Under the pieces are notes generated by a model. That model worked only from the letters and a program-made list of their open reading frames with translations, made no database searches and was not told where the DNA came from. A DNA stretch of 46,797 nt. Source: DAOTYX01 sp034434635 (lineage in GTDB: Bacteria > Chloroflexota > Anaerolineae > B4-G1 > DUEL01). Positions 40,878-46,797 of the stretch are shown piece after piece; position 1 is the first letter of the stretch; each line of letters begins with the position of its first letter. Location of the stretch: contig DAOTYX010000150.1 in the NCBI GenBank assembly GCA_034434635.1, forward strand, positions 1-46,797, written 5' to 3'. A program made the position numbers and the translations under genes.

Positions 40878-41696
40878 TCACCTGCGCCGCGCACGCCAGG
40901 CCACGAACGAGGCCGCCGCCAGGCCGACGGTCAACAGGCTCAGGCCGACGGCGGGCAGCCAGGGAAGGAACAACGCGCACAACCACCCCCGTGCCGGCCG
41001 CTCAGAGACGACCGGCGCCTCGGCTTCCCCTCCCTCAGCAACAACCAGCGGCGAAGTAACCGTCGTGGTGGCGGTCAGATAGGGCAGCGCGGCGGGTGCA
41101 ATGAGGGTGGCTGTGGGGACCACCCCACCGCCCAGCAGGGGCATCTCCGCCGCCGGCGTCTCTGTCACCGCCTCTGCCGCCATCATCATATCCACCGAAG
41201 GGGTGGGTGAGGGAATCGCGGGAGGAAGCCCCCGCTCGGCTGGCGAAGGGGTTTCTTCTTCGGTTGGAACCGCCATCTGTTGCGGCGTAGCCGCCTCCGC
41301 CACCGGATACGGGGGAGCCTCAGCCGGCAGCGGCGCAGCCGCGCGCATGCCCCCCGGCAGTCCACCCATCACGTTGGCGACAAACACCACCACGCACAGC
41401 AGCGCGCTGACCGCCGTAGCGAACGAGAGCGCCGGGGCCAGCAGAGATGAAGCCCGCGAGCGGGGCCGTGCTGCCGCAACCATCGCCGGGCGCAAGAGGT
41501 AATTGCGCGGCGCCGGGACACGCGGCATGGCACGCAGCAGCGCCACCGTCTGCCGCAGCGACTCCAGCCGCGCGCGCAGTTCAGCGTCAACGGCCAACCG
41601 CGCCTCCAGCCGCTCCCGTTCGCGGGGGCTCAACATCCCATCAAGATATGCGGACAGCAACTCGTCTGTCCGCGCCTGGTCCCGGGTTCTTCCCAT
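40878..41696 (-). CDS. Anti-sigma factor, membrane-bound
   Basis: A 272-residue protein directly downstream of an ECF sigma gene. Residues 11-60 (DELLSAYLDGMLSPRERERL, VDAELRARLESLRQTVALL) form the helical anti-sigma domain, but the H-x3-C-x2-C zinc motif of classic ZAS domains is missing. One transmembrane segment at about 87-110, a long Pro/Ala/Thr extracellular region, and a second hydrophobic segment at the C-terminus (about 240-266) with RARRR after it follow. Two membrane spans are uncommon for this class. Probably sequesters the sigma factor until an envelope signal arrives. ATG, five bases after the sigma stop. Confidence 0.82.
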   Translation of the reverse strand: MGRTRDQARTDELLSAYLDGMLSPRERERLEARLAVDAELRARLESLRQTVALLRAMPRVPAPRNYLLRPAMVAAARPRSRASSLLAPALSFATAVSALLCVVVFVANVMGGLPGGMRAAAPLPAEAPPYPVAEAATPQQMAVPTEEETPSPAERGLPPAIPSPTPSVDMMMAAEAVTETPAAEMPLLGGGVVPTATLIAPAALPYLTATTTVTSPLVVAEGGEAEAPVVSERPARGWLCALFLPWLPAVGLSLLTVGLAAASFVAWRARRR

Positions 41697-41701
41697 CCCT
41701 T

Positions 41702-42298
41702 TCAGTCCTCACCCTCAAGACGAAATGTACGGGGTAGAAGTTCCCGCTGCGCCTGCAACAGATCCCGCAGGCGGGCGCGGCCGCGCGCCAGGCGCGACTT
41801 CACCGTGCCCAGCGGCACACGCACCGCAGCGGCGATCTCGGCGTAGTCCATCCCCTCCACATCCGAGAGCAACACCACCACCCGCTGGTCGGGCGGCAGG
41901 CTGTTGATCGCCGCCTGGAGCAGGCGAGAGAGTTCGTCTCGCTCCAGATGATCCTCAGGGGAGCCGTTACCGTTGATCAGTGCGGGGTTGGCCTCCTCGT
42001 CCACCTCGCCGAAGTCATCCCATGAAGTGGCCGGGCGGCGCTTCTGGCGGCGCAGTTCGTCGTAGCAGCGGTTAGCGACGATCCGCAGCAGCCAGGAGAC
42101 GAAAGAACCGCCCCGGAAGCCGCCCAGGTTGCGGTAGGCAGAGATGAGCGTCTCCTGCGTGGCGTCGTCCGCCGCTGCCGCGTCCCCCAGCATGCGATAG
42201 GCGAGGTTATAGACGCGATGCTGGTAGGTCAGCACCAGTTCGTTGAAGGCATCCAGGTTACCGCGCTGCGCCGCGCGGATCAGGGCGGACTCGTCCAT
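41702..42298 (-). CDS. ECF-type RNA polymerase sigma factor
   Basis: A 198-residue group IV sigma factor. Region 2: FNELVLTYQHRVYNLAYRML, DDATQETLISAYRNLGGFRG and SFVSWLLRIVANRCYDELRR. Region 4: LPPDQRVVVLLSDVEGMDYAEIA and VPLGTVKSRLARGRARLRDLL, the -35-binding helix-turn-helix. A variable linker lies between. The size is normal. It is followed by its anti-sigma gene and a Nudix gene. The ATG overlaps closely with the divergent tRNA-Leu promoter; I do not see a clear promoter or Shine-Dalgarno for it. Confidence 0.94.
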   Translation of the reverse strand: MDESALIRAAQRGNLDAFNELVLTYQHRVYNLAYRMLGDAAAADDATQETLISAYRNLGGFRGGSFVSWLLRIVANRCYDELRRQKRRPATSWDDFGEVDEEANPALINGNGSPEDHLERDELSRLLQAAINSLPPDQRVVVLLSDVEGMDYAEIAAAVRVPLGTVKSRLARGRARLRDLLQAQRELLPRTFRLEGED

Positions 42299-42327
42299 TT
42301 GACGAAATCCCTATCTCACGCTATACT
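42299..42327 (+). promoter_or_regulatory. Promoter of tRNA-Leu(CAA)
   Basis: TTGACG (42299-42304), 17-bp spacer, TATACT (42322-42327), ending ten bases before the tRNA. The -35 box directly abuts the start codon of the divergent sigma gene. Confidence 0.8.
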
Positions 42328-42336
42328 TCATCTTGC

Positions 42337-42419
42337 GCCGGAGTGGCGGAACAGGCAGACGCGCGCGACTCAAAATCGTGTGGGCTTAGCCCATGTGGGT
42401 TCGATTCCCACCTCCGGCA
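42337..42419 (+). tRNA. tRNA-Leu (anticodon CAA)
   Basis: An 83-nt class II tRNA. Acceptor stem GCCGGAG/CTCCGGC plus A, D-arm with AACAGGCAGA, anticodon stem CGCGA/TCGTG with loop CTCAAAA (anticodon CAA), variable arm TGGGCTTAGCCCA, and T-arm GTGGG TTCGATT CCCAC. CCA is not encoded. It shares its architecture with the tRNA-Leu(CAG) at 29.8 kb. Confidence 0.96.
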
Positions 42420-42498
42420 CCTGCATTATACCCGTTTTCTTACATTTCGTGTAGTTCCTACATGAACGCTCGTTGTCCCCACTCAGAGGAGGCCCACC

Positions 42499-43668
42499 GT
42501 GAATGCTGAACGCTGGCGTGAGAGCCTCCGTGGCTGCCGGTTCCCCCTGGCCTCGCTGAACCTGGACGCCTTTCACGACAACCTCTCGCTGCTGCGCGCC
42601 GACTTCCAGCGGGCCGGGAAATCGCTGCGCCTGTGCACCAAGTCCCTGCGCTGCGGCCCGCTCATCGGCGAGGTCGTCGCCGAGCCGTTCGTCGTCGGCG
42701 TGATGGCCTACAGCCCGTACGAGGCCCCCTTTCTGGCGACGCGCTACGGCGTGCAGGACATCCTCCTGGGCTACCCCATCGGGGATGAAGGGGATGCGGA
42801 GCCGCTCTGTCGCGCCGCCGCCCTGCCAGGGGTGCAGGTCACGGTGATGGCCGACAGCCTCCATCACCTCGATCTGCTGGAGCGAGCCGCCGCCGCCCAC
42901 AACGTCCGTCTGGGGGTGTTGGTGGACCTCAACGTGGCCTACATCCCCCTGCCCGGGATCCACCTGGGAGTGCGTCGCAGCCCCCTGCGCACGCCGCAGC
43001 AGGTCTGTCAGATCGCCGCTGCCGCCGCCGAGAAGCCCCACCTGGAGTTCCGCGGCCTGATGGGATACGAGGCGCAGAACGCCGCCACCCCCGACCGGCC
43101 CCACGAGCGACTGATCAAGCGGCTCTCGCAGGGCGCGGTGCGCGCCCAAAGACGGCAGGTGGTCGAGGCGCTGACCCGGATGGGCCTTCCGCCGCAGGTG
43201 GTCAACGGCGGCGGGTCGGGCTGCTACGGGCCGGCCCTGGCCGACCCCGTCATCACCGAGGTAGGGGTGGGCTCAGCACTCTACAAGCCCCACCTCTTCG
43301 ACGGTTTCGACAGCCTGCGCCCCTTCCAGCCGGCCCTGGCCTTTGCCCTGCAGGTGGTGCGCCTGCCCGCGCCGGGGATCGTCACCTGCTTCGGCGGCGG
43401 CTATGTCTCCTCTGGCGTGGCCCAGCCGCCCATCCCCTTCTTCCCGCCGGGGCTCACGCCGCTCTCCCTCGAGGGCTTCGGCGAAGTGCAGACACCGCTC
43501 CGTTATGACCCGCGCCGGCTGCGGCTGGAGATCGGCGACCCGATCCTCTGCCGCCCGGCAAAGGCTGGCGAGCCGCTGGAGCGGTTCGACATGCTCTATC
43601 TGGTGGAAGGAGGGCGCCTCATTGGCTCGTACCCCACCTACCGCGGCGAAGGGCTATGCCTGGGGTAG
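42499..43668 (+). CDS. Fold-type III PLP enzyme (alanine racemase / D-threonine aldolase-like)
   Basis: A 389-residue protein with an alanine-racemase-type barrel. The PLP lysine is K48 in LCTKSLRC after SLNLDAFHDNL. RGLMGYEAQNA, VNGGGSGCYG and ITEVGVGSALYKPHLFDGF (phosphate-binding region) follow the pattern of D-serine dehydratase and D-threonine aldolase relatives, not biosynthetic Alr, which is shorter and ends differently. It may act on D-amino acids or hydroxy-amino acids. GTG start after GAGGAGGCCCACC. First gene of a plus-strand run continuing to the window end. Confidence 0.83.
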   Translation: MNAERWRESLRGCRFPLASLNLDAFHDNLSLLRADFQRAGKSLRLCTKSLRCGPLIGEVVAEPFVVGVMAYSPYEAPFLATRYGVQDILLGYPIGDEGDAEPLCRAAALPGVQVTVMADSLHHLDLLERAAAAHNVRLGVLVDLNVAYIPLPGIHLGVRRSPLRTPQQVCQIAAAAAEKPHLEFRGLMGYEAQNAATPDRPHERLIKRLSQGAVRAQRRQVVEALTRMGLPPQVVNGGGSGCYGPALADPVITEVGVGSALYKPHLFDGFDSLRPFQPALAFALQVVRLPAPGIVTCFGGGYVSSGVAQPPIPFFPPGLTPLSLEGFGEVQTPLRYDPRRLRLEIGDPILCRPAKAGEPLERFDMLYLVEGGRLIGSYPTYRGEGLCLG

Positions 43669-43682
43669 CGAAAGGAGAAGAC

Positions 43683-44885
43683 ATGCAACGCCAGCACAGC
43701 AAAGCCTTCTATTACGCGCTGTTCTCGTCGCTCTACTTCGTCCAGGGAGTCGTCTGGGCCTACTTCATCAACTTCAACAAGATCTACCTGGAGGAGGAGC
43801 ATCACCTCTCCCTGACGCAGATCGGCCTCTTCGGCAGCCTGGTGCTCATCCCCTGGCTAATCAAGTTCCTGATGGGCTTCCTCAGCGACCGCGTCAACCT
43901 CTTCGGCCTGGGTTTCCGCAAGCCATACCTGCTCATTGGCGTTGTACTGCAAGGTGGATTATTGCTACTGCTCCCGCTGATCAACCCGGCCACTTCCTTC
44001 GCGCTGTTCACCGTGGTCGGGTTCCTCATTGTCCTGGGCATGACCCTGTACGACACAGTGAACGACGCGCTGGCCATTGACGTCACCCCACCCGACGAGC
44101 AGGGCACTGTGCAGGGCATCATGGTCGGGGCGCGGGCCGCCGGGTTGGTGGTGCTCTCGCCTGTGCTGGGCCTGATCGCGGGGCGACTGGGCTGGTCGGC
44201 GGTCTTCATCCTCTGCGGGCTGCTCAGCCTCGTCCCTCTCGCCCTGGTCGTTTCACTACGCGAAGGCGTGGCTGGGCGCCGGCCCTTCACCTGGGGTGCG
44301 TTGCGCGGCTTCCTCCAGTGGTCGGTGCTCTTCCTCATCCTCTTCGGCATCCTCTACTCCATCGTCATCTACGGCGTCAACGGCTACCTGAGCATCTTCC
44401 TGCGCGGACGGCTCGACATCCCGCTGAGCACGGTCGGCTGGCTCGGAGCCGTGGTCGGCCTGGGCACGGTCCTGGGCGGCATCTTCGGCGGGCGGCTGAC
44501 CGACCGCTGGGGCGCGCTGCGCAGCGTGGTCGCCGCCGTGACCCTGGCCAGCCTGGCGATCATCCTCTTCATCCTGACTCCCTCCTTCCCGCTGGCCGTG
44601 CCCGTAGCGCTGCTCTTCGGCTTCGCCTTCGGCTACCACGAGACGATCTACTTCGCCCTGAGCATGGGCTTCTCCGACCGCCGGGCAGCCGGCACGATGT
44701 ACGCCCTCTTCATGGCCGTCGGCAACCTGGGGCCGATCATCGGCGAGGGGTTGGTGGGCGGCCTGGCCGACCTGTGGGGCTTCGTCCCGGTCTTCATCCT
44801 GCTGGCAGCCGTCAACTTCGCCAATGTGCCGCTCGTCGCCGCTCTCTTCCGCCTGAAGAAGGACGGCCCAGGGCACGAGGGGTAG
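43683..44885 (+). CDS. MFS transporter
   Basis: A 400-residue 12-helix major facilitator. Motif A-like loops LIKFLMGFLSDRVNLFG and LGGIFGGRLTDRWGALRS lie between helices 2-3 and 8-9, and DTVNDALAIDV and GYHETIYFALSM lie in the core. It resembles AmpG/PAT-type or general sugar-phosphate and muropeptide carriers, but the substrate is unclear. ATG at 43683 with CGAAAGGAGAAG upstream. It begins 14 bases after the PLP enzyme, so the two may act on one compound. Confidence 0.9.
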   Translation: MQRQHSKAFYYALFSSLYFVQGVVWAYFINFNKIYLEEEHHLSLTQIGLFGSLVLIPWLIKFLMGFLSDRVNLFGLGFRKPYLLIGVVLQGGLLLLLPLINPATSFALFTVVGFLIVLGMTLYDTVNDALAIDVTPPDEQGTVQGIMVGARAAGLVVLSPVLGLIAGRLGWSAVFILCGLLSLVPLALVVSLREGVAGRRPFTWGALRGFLQWSVLFLILFGILYSIVIYGVNGYLSIFLRGRLDIPLSTVGWLGAVVGLGTVLGGIFGGRLTDRWGALRSVVAAVTLASLAIILFILTPSFPLAVPVALLFGFAFGYHETIYFALSMGFSDRRAAGTMYALFMAVGNLGPIIGEGLVGGLADLWGFVPVFILLAAVNFANVPLVAALFRLKKDGPGHEG

Positions 44886-45254
44886 ATGGGCAGGACCGCG
44901 GCTCTGGCAGCGATCGGACTGGCCCTGGGCCTGGCCTTGGGGCTGCTGGTGGGTTGGGTGATCTGGCCGGTGCGCTACACTAACACCCTCCCCTCGCAAC
45001 TGCGTCAGGACTACCGCACCGACTACATCCTGATGGTCGCCGCGGCCTACACGGTCGAAGAGGACCCGAACGCGGCGCTCGAGCGGCTGGCCCAACTGGA
45101 CCGCACCAACCCGACCCGCCCGCTGGTCGAACTGACCGAGCGGCTGATCGCCGAGGGCGGACGTCCGGAGGACCTCCGCGCCCTGGCCCGCCTGGCTGCC
45201 GCCCTGGAGGTGGACACGCCGGCCATGCGCCCCTATCTGGAGGAAGGCCCGTGA
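44886..45254 (+). CDS. Small membrane-anchored protein, paralogous to the next gene
   Basis: A 122-residue protein of unknown function with one N-terminal membrane span (LAAIGLALGLALGLLVGWVIW). PVRYTNTLPSQLRQDYRTDY, YTVEEDPNAALERLAQLD and LARLAAALEVDTPAMRPYL align by eye with the N-terminal half of the following protein. It lacks that protein's stalk and C-terminal domain, so it is either a short paralogue or a truncated duplicate. The ATG follows the MFS stop directly, with GAGGGG as ribosome site. The stop overlaps the next GTG (GTGA). Confidence 0.75.
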   Translation: MGRTAALAAIGLALGLALGLLVGWVIWPVRYTNTLPSQLRQDYRTDYILMVAAAYTVEEDPNAALERLAQLDRTNPTRPLVELTERLIAEGGRPEDLRALARLAAALEVDTPAMRPYLEEGP

Positions 45255-46099
45255 GCCGGTTGGGAGTGTTGCCCCTGGTGGTCGGAGTGGTGCTGGGAGT
45301 GGTGCTGGGTCTGGTCTACGCCTGGCTGATCAGCCCCGTCGAGTACGTCAACACCAGCCCGGCGCTGCTGCGCAACGACTACCGCCACGAGTGGGTGCGC
45401 CTGGCGGCCCTGAGTTACCTGGCCGACGGCGACCTGGAGCGGGCGCAGGCGCGTCTGTCCGCCATCCCTGCCGAGGACGTCCAGAGCAGCATGGCGGCGT
45501 TGATCGAAACTTACGCCGCCCAGGGCCGCCCCGCCCCGACGATGCGCGCGTTGAGCCGCCTGGCGGAACAGTTGGGCGTCCGCACGCCGGCGATGCTGGT
45601 CTATCTGGGGACGCCGCCAGCCTCCACACCCATCGTCGTCGCCAGCCCCACGCCCACCCCGGTCCCGCCGCAACCGACCTTCACGCCCACCCCTACCCCG
45701 TCGCTCCCCCGCCCACCCTACTCCCCGCTCCCCCCGCCCGTCTCCGGTTACCGGGCGATCAGCCAGACCCTCTCCTGCGAAGGCCCGGCCGGTCAACTGC
45801 GCGTCTGGGTGCGCAGGACCCCACCCGAGGAAGAAGGGAGACGGATCCGGCCAACCCCCACGCCGCTGCCGGGGGTGCACCTCTGGCTGACCTGGTCCGG
45901 CGGCGCGGACCGGGCGGTCACCGGCATGCGCCCGCAGATGGGCCCTGGATATGCCGATTTCACCCTCCAGCCGGATGTGACCTACGCGCTCAGCGTGGAC
46001 GAGCCGAATGCCCCTGTGCTCTCCAACCTGACGCTCTCCCTGTGCCCCGAAACGGGCGAGTGGGGCTCCCTGGAGGTCATCGTCGAGCGCGTCGAGTGA
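45251..46099 (+). CDS. Membrane-anchored helical protein with Pro/Thr stalk and beta domain
   Basis: A 282-residue protein of unknown function. Residues 8-28 form a membrane span; 29-125 a helical region (SPVEYVNTSPALLRNDYRHE, LADGDLERAQARLSAI, LSRLAEQLGVRTPAMLVYLG) repeating the preceding protein. Then a Pro/Thr stalk (about 125-165) and a beta-rich domain with LSCEGPAGQLRVWV and CPETGEWGSLEVIVE. It has the same design as the 11.7-13.1 kb stalk proteins (anchor, stalk, small globular domain). GTG start overlapping the upstream stop. Confidence 0.75.
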   Translation: MSRLGVLPLVVGVVLGVVLGLVYAWLISPVEYVNTSPALLRNDYRHEWVRLAALSYLADGDLERAQARLSAIPAEDVQSSMAALIETYAAQGRPAPTMRALSRLAEQLGVRTPAMLVYLGTPPASTPIVVASPTPTPVPPQPTFTPTPTPSLPRPPYSPLPPPVSGYRAISQTLSCEGPAGQLRVWVRRTPPEEEGRRIRPTPTPLPGVHLWLTWSGGADRAVTGMRPQMGPGYADFTLQPDVTYALSVDEPNAPVLSNLTLSLCPETGEWGSLEVIVERVE

Positions 46100-46102
46100 C
46101 CG

Positions 46103-46797
46103 ATGGGCAGAGGACATCGCCTGCTCCTGCTGCTGATCCTGCTGCTGGGCCTGGGCCTGCGACTCTACCGGCTGGACGCGCAATCCTTCTGGAATGACGA
46201 GGGGAACGCCGCCCGCGCCGCTGAACGTTCCGTCCCCCTCATCCTGGACGCCGCTGGCGGCGACATTCACCCGCCGGGCTATTACCTGTTGCTGCACTTC
46301 TGGCGCGCGGCGGCTGGCGAGAGCGAGTTCGCCCTGCGCAGCCTCTCGGCCTTCTGCGGCCTGCTGACGGTCGCCTGCACCTTCCGGCTGGGGCGCGACC
46401 TGCTCGGCAGGAGGGTCGGGCTGGTCGCCGCCTTCCTGAGCGGTATCTCCCCTTTTGCCATCTACTACGCCCAGGAGGCGCGCATGTACGCGCTGCTGGG
46501 ATTGGCCTCGGCAGCCTCGACCTGCTTCCTGATACGGCTGGTGGGGAGAGGCCAGTGGAGGGGCGAACCGACAGGTCGCCCCTGTAGCCTGCCGACAGGG
46601 GAGGCCGCGGGCTACATCCTCACCGCCGCCGTCGGCCTCTACACCCACTACGCCTTCCCCTTCGTGCTGGCCGCGCACAACCTGCTGTTCGCCGCCTGGT
46701 GGCTGCTCCGCCAGCGACGCGCGCCCGGCGGCGGGCGGACGCTGCTGCGCTGGGCCGCCCTGCAGGCAGCCGCGCTGCTCCTCTTCCTGCCCTGGCT
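46103..46797 (+). CDS. GT39/ArnT-like membrane glycosyltransferase, partial (3' end outside)
   Basis: The first 231 codons of a protein that runs off the window, open throughout. The N-terminal helix and LRLYRLDAQSFWNDEGNAAR carry the conserved D-E of dolichyl/polyprenyl-phosphate-mannose glycosyltransferases of the PMT family. IHPPGYYLLLHFW and YYAQEARMYALLGLA are further signature loops. It likely glycosylates extracellular proteins or lipids. Codons at 46559-46615 contain two nucleotide palindromes read in frame, in a loop between membrane spans. The start ATG at 46103 lies four bases after the previous stop without a clear Shine-Dalgarno, so coupling is likely. Confidence 0.85.
   Translation, partial: MGRGHRLLLLLILLLGLGLRLYRLDAQSFWNDEGNAARAAERSVPLILDAAGGDIHPPGYYLLLHFWRAAAGESEFALRSLSAFCGLLTVACTFRLGRDLLGRRVGLVAAFLSGISPFAIYYAQEARMYALLGLASAASTCFLIRLVGRGQWRGEPTGRPCSLPTGEAAGYILTAAVGLYTHYAFPFVLAAHNLLFAAWWLLRQRRAPGGGRTLLRWAALQAAALLLFLPW
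46559..46615. repeat. Two adjacent stem-loops inside the glycosyltransferase gene
   Basis: AGGGGCGA/TCGCCCCT (46559-46566 with 46576-46583, 9-base loop) followed at once by GTAGCC/GGCTAC (46584-46589 with 46610-46615). They look like an intergenic palindromic element captured in frame. Confidence 0.5.

Noticed and set aside
45233..46678. 481-codon minus-strand frame opposite the stalk protein and glycosyltransferase
   Set aside because: The translation is Gly/Gln/Arg-rich without recognisable motifs, and the plus strand holds two coherent genes including a clear GT39 start.

Overview
The window looks like chromosome of a high-GC bacterium, most likely Chloroflexota (Anaerolineae-like). This is an inference from gene content and style: a serine hydroxymethyltransferase-GcvT fusion, many membrane-anchored proteins with Pro/Thr-rich stalks, a LysM/PA14 secreted protein, a large cyclase-ATPase-TPR regulator, short tandem heptamer arrays, and no lipopolysaccharide or outer-membrane assembly genes. 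No phage, transposase, integrase or CRISPR array was seen. Coding density is high, with many ATGA/GTGA/TTGA stop-start overlaps and frequent GTG and TTG starts. Promoters, where visible, are ordinary sigma-70 types (TTGnnn, 16-17 bp, TATAAT-like).

Region by region. 1-5.1 kb (minus): SHMT/GcvT fusion, LysM/PA14 cell-surface protein, SCP2-like protein. 5.3-6.0 kb (plus): prepilin peptidase, apparently leaderless. 6.1-10.7 kb (minus): ornithine aminotransferase, APS kinase, then the translation operon prfA-prmC-tsaC, whose leader carries a terminator-like hairpin. 10.7-15.9 kb (plus): parvulin lipoprotein, two paralogous stalked surface proteins, a RAD55/KaiC-like ATPase, rsmI, and a phosphoglucose/phosphomannose isomerase. 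15.9-19.0 kb (minus): a PAS histidine kinase and response regulator whose promoter lies inside a perfect palindrome. 19.0-25.0 kb (minus): an operon of an alpha/beta-hydrolase lipoprotein, GH4 glycosidase, BadF-type kinase and GT-C membrane glycosyltransferase. 25.1-29.6 kb (minus): an operon of an S51-like protein with a cysteinyl-tRNA-synthetase tail, homocysteine methyltransferase, M20 peptidase and GHMP kinase. 29.6-30.0 kb: two heptamer arrays that could fold on each other, next to tRNA-Leu(CAG).

30.0-33.3 kb: secG and an anchored peptide-binding protein (minus) diverge from a SufR-like Fe-S regulator and an iron-sulfur flavoprotein (plus), with a palindrome over the regulator's -35 box. 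33.3-39.1 kb (minus): cyclase-ATPase-TPR protein, FlgD-like lipoprotein, and a small-protein/nucleotidyltransferase pair resembling a toxin-antitoxin module. 39.1-42.3 kb: a uroporphyrinogen-decarboxylase-family protein converges on an ECF sigma/anti-sigma/Nudix operon. 42.3-46.8 kb (plus): tRNA-Leu(CAA), a type III PLP enzyme, MFS transporter, two paralogous anchored proteins and a truncated GT39-type glycosyltransferase running off the window.

No single large unknown system stands out. The most unusual items are the three-part SHMT-pseudoGcvT-GcvT protein, the S51-CysS-tail fusion, the heptamer hairpin, and the palindromes at the histidine kinase and Fe-S regulator promoters. All similarity statements come from recognising motifs by eye; no search was run.
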